A DNA stretch of 64,000 bases from contig NW_026042416.1 in the NCBI RefSeq assembly GCF_023856365.1, positions 248,001 to 312,000 on the forward strand, in the 5' to 3' direction. This DNA comes from Brienomyrus brachyistius (Eukaryota > Chordata > Actinopteri > Osteoglossiformes > Mormyridae). Both the position numbers and the translations under genes were made by a program. The notes under the pieces are model-generated. The model saw nothing but the letters and a program-made list of their open reading frames with translations. It had not been told where the DNA came from and searched no databases. Positions 44,113 through 57,725 of this stretch are shown in pieces (the stretch's first letter is position 1; each line of letters starts with the position of its first letter).

Positions 44113-44271
44113 CTTCCTCTCAGCTTTGAAGGGAGAAGCAGGACTGAGGACACTGATCTGTGGTCCCCTTATCCAGCACGTCCAGGGGCGTGTCCTTCAC
44201 TCGAAACAAACAGACCTTTGAACAACATTGGAAAACTCTTCAGGATGAATTGAGGCAGGTGGTCAAGTGGG

Positions 44272-44507
44272 TTTATTGTTATTTCAGCAATATACACAGT
44301 ACACAGTGAAAGGAAACATTGTTCCTCCTGGACCACGGTGCAACACAAAGAAGAAAAACAGAAACAACACAAGATGACACAAGTGCGGGCAAGATAGAAC
44401 TATACAGAGTGAAAGGAGCACAAACAGAGGGAGAAAGTGCAAGATAAACACAAGAGCAACAATACAATACTACAGGACAAGACAGCGCAGTCAAGAACAC
44501 AGAGTGC
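44272..44507 (-). mobile_element. Rex1-like LINE 3' untranslated region
   Basis: On the minus strand it reads TTGCACCGTGGTCCAGGAGG ... CACTGTGTACTGTGTATAT ... GAAATAACAATAAAC, the typical 3' end of Rex1/CR1-like LINEs of fish. It meets a plus-strand LINE coding piece head-to-head at about 44508. Confidence 0.65.
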
Positions 44508-44815
44508 AGCCAGAGCTAACCTGAATAGGGGCATCAAGGTTGCCAGGCAGGCAGAGAAACAGAAAATAGAGGTCTACTTCACATACAACAACCCACAGTG
44601 GGTGTGGCAGGGAATACAACACATTACAAACTTCAAAGGCAACAACACCGTCACTGTTAACAGCAACGCCCTTTTAGCAAAGGAGCTAAACAGCTTCTTT
44701 GCTCGTCTGGAGGAACACAGAGCAGACATAGCCACACTGCCCCCTCCCCCAATCTCCAGCACTCACAGACTCCCTCTGCAGGAACACCACGCGAGAAGGC
44801 ACATTGCATCTCTAG
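44508..44815 (+). pseudogene. Rex1-like LINE ORF2 fragment between endonuclease and RT
   Basis: The frame reads AARANLNRGIKVARQAEKQKIE, VWQGIQHITNFKG and LAKELNSFFARLE. These are the conserved blocks of the linker that joins the endonuclease to RT in Rex1/CR1 LINEs (usual order: LxxAKxxY+xKIE, WxGI+xITxYK, LNxFFARFE). Neither catalytic domain is present. It is followed directly by the CR1-like fragment at 44841. Confidence 0.7.
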
Positions 44816-44840
44816 GTGTGTGGAGTTTAAGACAAGGCAA

Positions 44841-45373
44841 GTGATGCTACGATAATATAATTCCTTGGTAAGACCCCACCTAGAATATTGTGTGCGGGTT
44901 TGGTTACCATACCTTAAGAAGGACATTGCTGCCTTGGAAAAGGTGCAACGTAGGGCAACGAGAATGATTCCTGGTCTTAGAGGAATGTCTAATGAGGAGA
45001 GGTTAGCTGAGCTGAATCTGTTTAGCCTCGAGCAAAGGAGACTAAGGGGGGACATAATCCAGGTGTTTAAGATTCTAACAGGTCTGGATGCTGTTCAGCC
45101 AAATGGCTATTTCAATGTTAGTTTAAATACCAGAACTCGTGGCCATAAGTGGAAATTAGCTGGAGAACATTTTAAAACGAATTTGATGAAGCATTTCTGT
45201 ACACAGCGTGTAGTTAGAGTATGGAATAGTCTTCCTGTTATTGTAACACAAGCTAAAACCCTGGGTTCTTTTAAATCAGAGCTAGATAAGATTTTTGAGC
45301 TATTAGCTAAGTTCTCCTCAAAGGAGCTTGATGGGCCGAATGGCCTCCTCTCATTTGTAAATCTCTTTGGTTC
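44841..45373 (+). pseudogene. CR1/L2-clade LINE 3' fragment, copy B
   Basis: Same as 1-498 but includes the upstream VML...SLVRPHLEYC block, confirming the RT-tail assignment. One stop precedes SLVRPHLEYC. Confidence 0.75.
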
Positions 45374-47763
45374 TTATGAGTCAGCTTACAGAGATGAGGT
45401 CCAGAAACTGATAGGTTGGAGTTCAGCAAACAATTTGGCACTAAACAGCACAAAGACAAAGGAATCACTGACTTCAGGAAGGATGGAGGCGACACTGGCC
45501 TGCCTAGATGGATGGATGGATGTTTTTATTGACATTGTAAGTACAATGAGATTTAGTTTGGAACGCGCCAGCAGCTACACAGTATATTTACAATTATATA
45601 GATTGTGAGGCATAAAATAAGGTGTGAGTAATATAACATAACGACATAATATAAGTAATCATTAATTAATCATTACAGATGGTATGAGGTGTGAACCGCT
45701 AGGCTGCTATGGCATGTTTGGTATCAAACCGATGGAAAATCACTCCAGTTTCCAAATCTGGTCAGTGGTTACCACGAAAGTGAATATATCAAAAGTTACA
45801 CCAGCCTAACGAAAATCATCAATACAAGGGAAATCACTCTGGTCATAAATCTCAAAAGGACTGATACAGACCCCCTTCCGAAAGCCCGCCAAATGGATGG
45901 TCAGCCATTGGTCCAGGAGTCGAATTCCTGGTCACTCCTATTCACGAACTTTACACTATAAAACCTGGCACCTCAGAACAAAGCCAGGAGAGGAGAAACA
46001 GAAGGGAGGAGAAAACAAAAGACCATCAGCACGAAGAGAGGCAGAGAACATCAGCCCAAGAGAAGAGAAGCCCACAAGAAGCCCTCCTGAAGCCTATCAG
46101 TGAAGACCCAGCTGGACAGAGAACTGCAACCAAGCCCAAGCTTCACCAGGAGAGGGAATCAGAGGGGCTCCACTCCAACAACCGCTGCAAACACCGCGCC
46201 TCCCTGAGTGCCATCACCCATCAGCTCATCAGCCTCCGCAACCAACTGCCAAGACCCCCCCCCCCCCCCACTCTGCAACCAAGTAAACAAACTTCCTTTC
46301 ATTTATAACAACCTAAACTCCTATTCACCTGCTATATTACTTTAGGACAGTATTTCCACAAATTGCTTGCTTTGCAGAACAGTATTTTCCCTTTTAAGGT
46401 TACTCATTTTAAATCTGGTCATTGCATTTTCATGATTACATTGTTTGTGTCCACTCCGTTATTTCGTGTTTATTGTTTGTTAGGTGTAATGTCTGTCTTA
46501 TGTTAGTTATAGGAATAAATGCATGTCTTTTACACAACTTCAGCCTCCGTTCATTGAGTGCTCACAAGAATCCCTGCCTGTGCGATCTACGCTCTGAAAC
46601 CTCAAATTCGCCTGAAATATCGCGAGACTCTCTCTCATTGGCCGTGAGGGGAGCTTCGCTACCGATCGTTTACATTACCTGGTGACGCAGCTCGTTGGAC
46701 AAGCCTTCTATTCTAACCCAGGTTATTACGTGATACTGGTTATTAATGAGTTCCATTTAAGTCACACATTAACAGACTCACGGTGTTTCGCAATTGAGTT
46801 TGAGCCGACCATTCAGCATAAAAATTGGTTAATAATCACAAGGCACAAGGTTTAAACTTATTCTGAGCACACAATTTAAACTTTTTATGACCGAACGTGC
46901 AGTGAAGAAGCGCTACTGTCAACTGGTTGCAAAAGTCGCACTCATGGCAATCTGAAGGCATTTAAGCGGGATCATATGGGCTTATTATAGTTATTTTTAT
47001 TTCTATTATTAGTAGTTATATTATTTTGTTTTATTTTCGGTGATTTCATTGTAGTTCTTTCGTATTAAACTGCAGTAAACTTTAACCCTATGTCTGACGA
47101 GATTCTCAGATGTAGCGCTTTGTTTCCAGGTTCAATTCGGACGAGTGTCTCCGTTTCTATATATCCTGGGAGAGATCTCTCTATTAGCGAACGGGAATAC
47201 TTGTTATGAGGTTCTAACCTAAATTATGTTGCGCTTGGACATAAGACCGATAGCTTAGTTACCTATCAGGATCATACTCGTATGTGTGTGCCTGCTTTAG
47301 ACAAAGCAAGTTTAACACAACTTTGCGCTGTGAGCCAAGTGTGTGTCATTTAGAAATTGGGAGTCTCCTGTGCTTGAGACCCGCCGTGGTTAAGCACCAT
47401 TTGCGACGAGATATAGTGCACTCACAATTTAAATCTGTCGCCGTAACGCGTGCGCCGTCTCGCTTCAGTAATTGTTTTAAGGGGTGATGACGAAGATGAC
47501 GAATTTACTTTCCTGAAGAGGAGCAGGATGGGTCACGCGTTCTGTAAGATTTGTCTCCCACGGGGAAGGAACGATGTCAGTCGGCATGAAAAATCCAAGT
47601 CATTAGTGAATGACAGAGCCGCATGAGTGAACATGAAAAATTAATAGAAAATAAATGACAAATGGTTATTTTATATTTTATATATTTTATATATTTATAT
47701 TTATATTATATTTTATATAATTTATATTATTTTATATTTCCTGTCTTAAAATGTAAGGGATAC
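44876..47763 (+). repeat. Duplicated flank, copy B
   Basis: Matches 1-2896 and includes the Rex1 piece (45374-45508), the TATA block (45906-45965) and the TATATTTTA tract. It continues without L2 into the 1.05 kb tandem units. Confidence 0.9.
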
Positions 47764-48561
47764 TGGAGCCTGGTTGCGGTGGTGGGATGGCTCACGGCGG
47801 GTGCCGGAAAATTTCCTTTATTTTCAAATCCAAACCTTGACAGGTATGCTGCTGTTCCAAATCATGGGTGCATGTTACAAGTGCGGAACATATTTTAACT
47901 TAGTACTAACTTAGCATCATATTTGATCTGATTCGACTGAATATCCCAGGTTTCCATCTCAAAGTTGGTAACCTTGGTATTGTGTGTAGGAGATTCGGTA
48001 TAACTATAATTTCGTTCTCCATTTGCATGCCCGAAGTGTCTTTAAGTGTTATGTAGTTTTGCCTGAAACGCAAAAATAAAACAAAGCAATTAAAGCCGAT
48101 CAGTGGCTCAAATTGTGCTGTAGCGATTGAAGAACTTTTGTCGGAAGTTGGATTCGAACTTGGGATGCCTTACTTGGGAGAACAGAATACCAGAATAGAG
48201 TAGGTTAAGTCCAGCCTTGGCTTCCAAGCTGACGTTTTTCTACATATGTGCTTGTGTATCATGGACAGTAAGAGGGGGCAGGCAAGGAGAGAATTTCTCT
48301 CTTTGGGGATCAATAGAGTGTTGTTATTATAACGTCTAAAAAGTATGATGGTCTGTCGATAAATCAATAAGAAAATAAATGAAGTCGTTTTCGCGAACAC
48401 GCTGGAAAAGCCAGGGGCCGGACCGACTGTAGGGGGCGTGGCCAGAGACAGCCTGCTGACCATAGCTGTCAAGTCTCCCGTTTTGGCCGGGAAACTACCG
48501 TATTTTACTTCTCTTTCCCGCCGTCCTCCCGTATTAGGATTTTCCCGTAAATCTCCCTTAT

Positions 48562-48607
<46 letters not shown>

Positions 48608-48609
48608 GT

Positions 48610-48681
48610 TGCTGGATAGTGTAGTGGTAAGTTCGCCGCCTTTCACACGGGAGACCGGGGTTTGAATCCCGGTTGTGGCCA
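48610..48681 (+). pseudogene. tRNA-Glu(UUC)-like sequence, B-box changed
   Basis: 72 nt as at 21304 but on the plus strand, with GTTCGCC in place of GATCGCC and B-box GGTTTGAATCC (C to T). The acceptor strands do not pair. Confidence 0.5.
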
Positions 48682-49620
48682 AAAATATATTTTATATATT
48701 TTATATATTTTATATATTTTATATATTTTATATATTTTATATATTTTATATATTTATATTTATATTATATTTTATATAATTTATATTATTTTATATTTCC
48801 TGTCTTAAAATGTAAGGGATACTGGAGCCTGGTTGCGGTGGTGGGATGGCTCACGGCGGGTGCCGGAAAATTTCCTTTATTTTCAAATCCAAACCTTGAC
48901 AGGTATGCTGCTGTTCCAAATCATGGGTGCATGTTACAAGTGCGGAACATATTTTAACTTAGTACTAACTTAGCATCATATTTGATCTGATTCGACTGAA
49001 TATCCCAGGTTTCCATCTCAAAGTTGGTAACCTTGGTATTGTGTGTAGGAGATTCGGTATAACTATAATTTCGTTCTCCATTTGCATGCCCGAAGTGTCT
49101 TTAAGTGTTATGTAGTTTTGCCTGAAACGCAAAAATAAAACAAAGCAATTAAAGCCGATCAGTGGCTCAAATTGTGCTGTAGCGATTGAAGAACTTTTGT
49201 CGGAAGTTGGATTCGAACTTGGGATGCCTTACTTGGGAGAACAGAATACCAGAATAGAGTAGGTTAAGTCCAGCCTTGGCTTCCAAGCTGACGTTTTTCT
49301 ACATATGTGCTTGTGTATCATGGACAGTAAGAGGGGGCAGGCAAGGAGAGAATTTCTCTCTTTGGGGATCAATAGAGTGTTGTTATTATAACGTCTAAAA
49401 AGTATGATGGTCTGTCGATAAATCAATAAGAAAATAAATGAAGTCGTTTTCGCGAACACGCTGGAAAAGCCAGGGGCCGGACCGACTGTAGGGGGCGTGG
49501 CCAGAGACAGCCTGCTGACCATAGCTGTCAAGTCTCCCGTTTTGGCCGGGAAACTACCGTATTTTACTTCTCTTTCCCGCCGTCCTCCCGTATTAGTATT
49601 TTCCCGTAAATCTCCCTTAT

Positions 49621-49657
<37 letters not shown>

Positions 49658-49665
49658 TATATAGT

Positions 49666-49737
49666 TGCTGGATAGTGTAGTGGTAAGTTCGCCGCCTTTC
49701 ACACGGGAGACCGGGGTTCGAATCCCGGTTGTGGCCA
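49666..49737 (+). pseudogene. tRNA-Glu(UUC)-like sequence, B-box intact
   Basis: As at 48610 with B-box GGTTCGAATCC. The first A-box-like segment TAGTGTAGTGGTAAG is intact; the acceptor stem is not. Confidence 0.5.
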
Positions 49738-51797
49738 AAAATATATTTTATATATTTTATATATTTTATATATTTTATATATTTTATATATTTTATATAT
49801 TTATATTTATATTTATATTATATTTTATATAATTTATATTATTTTATATTTCCTGTCTTAAAATGTAAGGGATACTGGAGCCTGGTTGCGGTGGTGGGAT
49901 GGCTCACGGCGGGTGCCGGAAAATTTCCTTTATTTTCAAATCCAAACCTTGACAGGTATGCTGCTGTTCCAAATCATGGGTGCATGTTACAAGTGCGGAA
50001 CATATTTTAACTTAGTACTAACTTAGCATCATATTTGATCTGATTCGACTGAATATCCCAGGTTTCCATCTCTCATGCATCTGGTGTGACGTGTTTTCAG
50101 ACTCTCAGGCTGGCGCAAAGAAATCTTACGGGAATTGAACGTCTCACTCCGGCCAGCTGACCAAAGTTGGTAACCTTGGTATTGTGTGTAGGAGATTCGG
50201 TATAACTATAATTTCGTTCTCCATTTGCATGCCCGAAGTGTCTTTAAGTGTTATGTAGTTTTGCCTGAAACGCAAAAATAAAACAAAGCAATTAAAGCCG
50301 ATCAGTGGCTCAAATTGTGCTGTAGCGATTGAAGAACTTTTGTCGGAAGTTGGATTCATACTTGGGATGCCTTACTTGGGAGAACAGAATACCAGAATAG
50401 AGTAGGTTAAGTCCAGCCTTGGCTTCCAAGCTGACGTTTTTCTACATATGTGCTTGTGTATCATGGACAGTAAGAGGGGGCAGGCAAGGAGAGAATTTCT
50501 CTCTTTGGGGATCAATAGAGTGTTGTTATTATAACGTCTAAAAAGTATGATGGTCTGTCGATAAATCAATAACAATATCAATGAAGTCAATGTTTATCTA
50601 AAGGAATCAGAATTCAGGAAAAGCCAGGGGCCGGACCGAGTGTAGGGGGCGTGGCCAGAGACAGCCTGCTGACTGTTCCAAATCATGGGTGCATGTTACA
50701 AGTCCGGAACATATTTTAACTTAGTACTAACTTAGCATCATATTTGATCTGATTCGACTGAATATCCCAGGTTTCCATCTCTCATGCATCTGGTGTGACG
50801 TGTTTTCAGACTCTCAGGCTGGCGCAAAGAAATCTTACGGGAATTGAACGTCTCACTCCGGTCAGCTGACCAAAGTTGGTAACCTTGGTATTGTGTGTAG
50901 GAGATTCGGTATAACTATAATTTCGTTCTCCATTTACATGCCCGTAGTGTCTTTAACCGGCTGCACAAACTGGATCCGCCTCCATTACGACACAACTTTG
51001 CCCTTATTGGCTTAAGAATTTAGTCACATACATGACGTATATCTGCTATTTCTCCCGAGAAGCAGGTAAAGCAGTGGTAACTGCTTTGTAGTTAATTTAC
51101 CTGGTAAAATTAAGTTTAAATAAATGATATAAATACTGTAATAGTACTCGTGAGCTTTGTTTATTTGTTATTAGTTATTGTAATGTTGCGCTGCTTTATT
51201 TGTTTAATCGTCTAGTCTGTGGAGACATTCAAGTTAATCAAATAAGAATTGCACTGTACACTGTACATGACCATAAAAACTTTGTATCCTTGAAATAAAT
51301 GTTTTTGATCTTTTCCTTGGCAGTTATCTTTTTACACAGGGCCTCTATGTACACGATAGTTTTTTTTTTCACGACTAACAGTATGGATCAGGAGTTGGTT
51401 ATTGTAAAAGAAGTAATGTGCATGCAGGTGATATTTGTATAGATTTATCCACACCCTTGTAGCAGTGCTGCCATTGCAGTCAGATCTCGCAAACTAGGAG
51501 TATTAGTTGTCTTTATTTCTCTTTATTTCTTGACGCCAACCCTCTCCATTAATCCGGGCTTGGGACTGGCACCTACCTGAGCTGGCTTGCTCCCTTAAGT
51601 GGCTGGGTTAGGCTAAACTATATATATATATTTACCAAGACTACAATAAAACATCTCGAAATGTGTAGTCTAGCAAAACGCAGTTTAAAGAAGGTAGCCT
51701 ACCTGGCGAAATTGCAAACAAATTAAGGGCGTTAGGCAGCCTTTAGATCCTACCCATCATGCACTGCAGTTTTTTGCTAATTCCTCAAATGGAAAAC

Positions 51798-52159
51798 TGT
51801 CCATCCATCCATCCATTTTCCAAACCGCTTATCCTACTGGATCGCGGGGGGTCTGGAGCCTATCCCGGAAGCAATGGGCACGAGACAGGGAACAACTCAG
51901 GATGGCGGGCCAGCCCATCGCAGGGCACACTCACACACTATTCACTCACGCATACACTCCTATGGGCAATTTAGCAACTCCAATTAGCCTCAGCATGTTT
52001 TTGGACTGTGGGGGAAACCAGAGTACCCGGAGGAAACCCCACGATGACATGGGTAGAACATGCAAACTCCACACACATGTGACCCAGGTGGAGACTCGAA
52101 CCCGGGCCCTAGAGGTGTGAGGCAACAGTGCTAACCACTGCACCACCATGCTGCCCCCT
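51798..52159 (-). mobile_element. tRNA-derived SINE, module copy 3
   Basis: Same SINE and AAATGGAAAAC flanks as at 6501-6862 (offset 45297). Confidence 0.8.
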
Positions 52160-53092
52160 AAATGGAAAACCATTAAATACAAAAGGAAAACAAAAGTGCT
52201 GTAAGACTGTATACTTATGTGTATGTTAGTAAAGGCTGTAGCTGACACAACGGACCCCACTAATTAGAAAGGGGTAATTGTACACATGTGGCATCCAGTA
52301 TGTTCTTCTATAACAGTTTTTAAAAAAAAAAAAAAACTCACATTACACAAATTGGCACTATCAAAACGAGGATTATGGGGAAAATGGGGACTGTGATGGA
52401 GATTACATACACGTAGGCATGGTATTTAGTTTTTTTTAATCTGGTCACCTTCCAGAGTAATTGTAAACTAAAACCATCTTCACCCTATTTGATTCTTTAT
52501 AAATGGACAATCAGTCGTGCAGTAAATGGGGGTATAGAGAGACACAGAGCTTGTCTAACAAGAAACCCTGGGAAGCTAACATTAATAGGGTGGGTATGGA
52601 TAGCAAAACCATTGATACAGATTACAGATTTATATCTCACCTGAACCCTGGCGGGCTCCGTGCCAATAGGGGTTGGGATTAGGGTTAGTTAACTTAAGTA
52701 GTAATATTGATGTGTATATTCTCCTATTCTCCAGTCAGTGAATCGTGAAACGTAATGTTAATATGTTTCTATACCTATATGTTCTGCTTAAAAACCCATA
52801 AAGGCAAGCACAGTGTTTAGACATTCTGTTACTTAGACTAGTAAACACTAAGATCCTTCAGCTTTCAATTAACCTGACACAACAGTCTAAACAACAAATG
52901 TGTGCCATGTCATTTGTCATCTTTACATTTTGTATCCTTTATATGGTAATTGGATTTTCAAGGTGGAATTGCAGGTCGATCATTTTAAGGATCTAGATGT
53001 AAACCTCCCTGGTGTTGCTTTAATATTTTTTTTGCACAATTTGCTTCACACACTTCCTCCAGCAGAGAAGCTTACAATACTACACCCCACCA

Positions 53093-53644
53093 AATGACTG
53101 GATGATGCCTTTTTATTTAAGGTCTGGCTGTGAGCCTCGATTACCGATACACTATCTTCAGGCTCCTGCCGGGATCAGTCAGTATGGTGGACCTTTGGAG
53201 GAATGGGTACAAAACCATCAGGAAAGTTTGCAGGTGCTTCAAGAGTATGTGAAGGCTTAGTTGGAGGAACAAGCCACACCACGAAATCGGAAACACAATG
53301 AGTTGGTTAATGATTAGGGGTTTGATGAAGGTCAGCTGGTGTGTTTGCGGAACCATGTTCGAGGTAAAATACAGGATCATTGGGATGCCTGTTTGTATAT
53401 GGTAGTTCGGTGTCCCCAAGATCAGGGTGCAGTTTACTCTGCAACTCCAATGGAGGGGGACGGGGTTGTCCGTCAAGTTCACCGAACAGAGTTGCGTCCA
53501 GTACCACAGGGGGTTGTTATGTCAGGGGAAGATGTTCTGGTAATGTCTCCTGAGTCTGGGTTGCCCACAGGGGCAACAGAAATGGAATCGGATGAGGACT
53601 CTGTGATTTTACGGGGACAGGGCTGGTGGGAGGGGTCGCAATAG
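53093..53644 (+). pseudogene. Ty3/gypsy integrase remnant, module copy 3
   Basis: Same frame and the same two stops as at 7797-8348. Confidence 0.75.
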
Positions 53645-54827
53645 AGCATCCACAAGTAGGCCTCGTATAATGGAGGAGGTTATGTCCCCCCCGAGGTGTA
53701 GAGACCAGTTAAACGTTCGGTGAGGTCCACCACTGGTCATCATACCAACCCTTATAAGTTACCACGGTCAGTGAATGATCGTTCGGTTGGGGAGGAAGAC
53801 CAGTGGTTTGGGGATAGAATTCTTAGCTGTGATCGTTGGGTCATCAATTTCATTTTGGGGGATGGATTGTAGCCAGGCAATTATAGGCAGGTATAGGAAC
53901 TGCAGTTCGGACTGGAGGCATAGCCGGGGCGAGATGGCTGTGCATGTTCCGATGGTAGGGCATATTGGCAAAGGAGCAGGCACGGGAAAGACAGGCAGGG
54001 TCCTGATAGATTTGGTGGAGCATCGGCGGGCATATTGAATTTGCAGTGTAGCAGCCTTTCTGTTTGCTTGTTTCAGGGGTGAACAATCTTATCCGCAAAG
54101 GGCCGGTGTGTATGCAGGTTTTCGCTGCAACTCCCTAATTAGATTTCTAATTAGAGGACTGATTAGCTGAAGAGTCCTCATACCTGGTTTTGAAGAGCTG
54201 ACCTAAAGGTTACCCCAAAAACCTGTTTTTTTTTTGTTTGAATGGGGCAGTGAGTCATGGGGTAAACTACTGTTCTTTAGGGGTTTTCAAGGTGGAATTA
54301 CGGGTCGATAATTTTAAGGATCAGGTTGTAAACCTCCCTGGTGTTGCTTTAATATGTTTTATCTGAGGTTGTATCGTGTATTATCAAGCCAGCCGGCTTA
54401 GTGGCCTCGGGAGCGGGGTTTAGTGGGAGCAGCTGGCTAGTTTTATTTTCTTTTTTGTTTGTGTCTTTTTCTTTGTTGTATGTATATTTTGGGTTCATTA
54501 TTAGGCAGGCTGGGCCTTTTGGCACCTGTAGTCTGGGTGCTGGATTGCCCATAGGGGTCTTTTTTATTGCTGTGATTTGCTGTGTCATTCACTAGTGTGA
54601 TTTGTGCTGGATGTGTTTTTAAGGTTGTGCTGTGGCGTGTACCTGAGCAAACTTTGGGCAACCTGTTCTCTTGTTGGCTTTATTGACAAAGGGTGGATTA
54701 GTCTAATTACGGCCTGCTACAAATAGCTGCATATAACGTATAAAAAAAATCACCTTATGGGTGCTCCGTAGGGTAGCAAGATCTTGAGTTTTTTTTACAG
54801 TACTCGGGTACGTTTTAAAATTTTCGA

Positions 54828-54956
54828 CCAATCAGCAAACATTATTCTGACAGCATAGCTGGGAAACCAATGAAAAGTGAGTGCAACGTTCTAGAACTTG
54901 ACTTCGGGTTGACGCTCCCTATAAAAGAGCTGGGTACTGCTTCAAGGCGTTCAGTT
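54828..54956 (+). promoter_or_regulatory. CCAAT/HSE-like/TATA promoter, module copy 3
   Basis: All boxes as at 9532-9660, unchanged. Confidence 0.5.
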
Positions 54957-55018
54957 GGCGCTACCTCCTGATAGAGTAGCACTGTACGGCTCTTGTTCCG
55001 TAAAACAACATCAAAAGG

Positions 55019-55307
55019 ATGAAAAAAAAAACAATATTTAAAGAAGACGAAAAAAATCAATTTTTAAAGAAGACGAAAAAAACATCGTCTAAAAAAATAA
55101 GCCAAAAAAATAATATCCGAAGAAGGAAAAACATGCAAAGTAAAAAAAAACAAACAAAAATAAAAAACAATATCCAAAGAAGAAGGAAAAAAACATCCAA
55201 AGGGAGAAAAGAAGAACTGAAGGGCCAACGAGGTAGGAGGAAATACAAATTTCGTTTCAGCACCGTTGGAGTGCCAAGCCGTGAAAAGCATTTGGCCAGA
55301 AGACAAG
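55019..55307 (+). CDS. Hypothetical lysine-rich first exon, module copy 3
   Basis: Frame intact and the same as at 9723-10011, with the AAGGTAAGTG donor at its end. Product unknown. Confidence 0.3.
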
Positions 55308-56460
55308 GTAAGTGTTGTATCTGTTATTTTAAAACAGCGCTTTTCAAAATGCTGCTTTATAATCGTTTGAGATCGTTAGCCAGTGTGACAGCTGAAGGCT
55401 TTTTGAGTTTACCAACATAAAGTTTTATTTCTGTATTAGGACATTGTCAGGAACAATGATGTGTTCATCGCTATGATGTGGTCAAAAAGCGATGCATTGA
55501 ATCTTAGAAACATTTGTGATTTTTCAAACGATGCTTTTCCTTTTATTTAATCAGTAAAATTTCCATCGGTTTTATATAGTGCCCCTTGAAATATGTCTTT
55601 AGCTCATTTTCCGGGCATTTTACTAGAATGCATCCTGAGAAATACACAAGCTCTGCTGCATTTCCGTGCCTCGATGTTTAGTGCCGAGTATAATTGTTGC
55701 AGTTGCCTTTTATATATTCCATGAGACCTGTTGGTACCAAGAGAAGTGTGAGACTGTCAGGGTGAATTTATCATACAATCGCACGCATAAATACCTGAGG
55801 GTTGCCAGTCCTTTTGCGTTGTTACAGGAGGACTAGAGCTGACGAGTGTGTTTCTACACACTATCAAGGGCATTGTAGTACAGTTTTCTCAGGTGGGAGA
55901 ATGCTGCCGATCTCCTATTTGACAATACAGCCCTTGATATATTAGAATATTACAGAACTAGAAGCCTTTTGCAAGGAAGAATGTGAGAAAATCCCAAGTA
56001 CAAGAACTGAAAGCCTTTCAGCTGGCTATAAGAAGCGCTTGTAAGCTGTGATATCTGGCAGAGGAGGTGTTACTAAGTACTGATTACGTAGGGTGCCCAA
56101 ACTTTTGCAGAGTGCCATAATAATGTTTTTATTTTGTAATTTTGTTCAATTTATGGCATAAAAAGTAACTATTCATCAATGTTTGCTGAAAATATTGTGT
56201 ATTTTTCCCCCAGTTCCTAAAGAGACTGTATTAACTGATATTGTTGCTTTTGTAATTGAAAAGATGTTATTTGTCAAGGGGTGCCAAACCTTTGCATAAG
56301 ACTGTACACAGTGTGTGTATGTGTTTATGTGAGTGTGTGTCTGTGTGTGTGTGTGTATATATATATATGTGTGTGTGTGTATATATTTCTGTATATGCAT
56401 GTGTATATATATATTTATATATAGTTCACACACATTCAAACTTATTTGAATACACATTCA

Positions 56461-57156
56461 AAATTATTTTTATTATTATTATTTTCGTTTTTTTTTTTTT
56501 TTGTGTTTTAAAATTTTTTATTTTTGCAATGGAAATAAAAATAAAGCAGTCCTCCGTAGAAGAGGGGTGGTGGAGGGAATATATATATATATATACATAT
56601 ATATAAAATAATTGTCACACAACTGGGGTGACATGCCTTTCCTGCTCACCCAATTTTAGTGCACTTTAGTTATGCATAATGACCTTCTAGTCTCGATACA
56701 CCCATATATATATATGTATATATATATATATAGTTTTTTTTGTTTTTTTTTTTGCAATAGACAATAAAAATAACGCAGTTCTCCATAAAGGAGGGATGGT
56801 GGATGGAATATATATATACATATATATATAAAATAATTGTCACACAACTTGGGTGACATGCCTTGCCTGCTCACCCAATTTTAGTGCAACTTAGTTATCC
56901 ATAATGACCAACTAGTCTCGATACACCCATATATATATATATATATGTACATATATATATAGTTTTTTTATTAGCAATAGAAAAGAAAAATAACGCAGTT
57001 CTCCGTAAAGGAGGGATGGTGGATGGAATATATATATATATATATATACATTTATATAAAATAATTGTCACACAACCTGGGTGACATGCCTTGCCTGCTC
57101 ACCCAATTTTAGTGCACCTTAGTTATCCATACTGACCATCTAGTCTCGACACACCC

Positions 57157-57195
<39 letters not shown>

Positions 57196-57497
57196 GATAT
57201 TTTTTCTTTTTCTTGTGTTTTTTTTTCGCAATGGATATTAAAAATAAAGCAGTCCTCCGTAAAGGAGGGGTGGTGGAGGGAATATATATATACATATATA
57301 TATAAAATAATTGTCACACAACCTGGGTGACATGCCTTGCCTGCTCACCCAATTTTAGTGCAACTTAGTTATCCATAATGACCAACTAGTCTCGATACAC
57401 CCATATATATATATATATATGTACATATATATAGTTTTTTTATTAGCAATAGAAAAGAAAAATAACGCAGTTCTCCGTAAAGGAGGGATGGTGGATG

Positions 57498-57539
<42 letters not shown>

Positions 57540-57642
57540 TTATATAAAATAATTGTCACACAACCTGGGTGACATGCCTTGCCTGCTCACCCAATTTTAG
57601 TGCACTTTAGTTATCCATACTGACCATCTAGTCTCGACACAC

Positions 57643-57725
<83 letters not shown>

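Larger units (their letters stand above)
47761..49872 (+). repeat. Tandem 1.05 kb units (two complete, leading into module copy 3)
   Basis: TACTGGAGCCTGG starts at 47761, 48820 and 49873 (periods 1059 and 1053). Each complete unit contains the TGTTCCAAATCATGGG block, the tRNA-Leu-like fragment, a GGGGGCGTGGCCAGAGAC block, the CCGTATTTTAC/CCCGTTTTGGCC segment, a (TA)n tract, a tRNA-Glu-like sequence and a TATATTTTA tract. Confidence 0.9.

Noticed and set aside
49666..49737. Functional tRNA gene
   Set aside because: Acceptor strands do not pair and the anticodon stem has mismatches, despite good internal promoter boxes.
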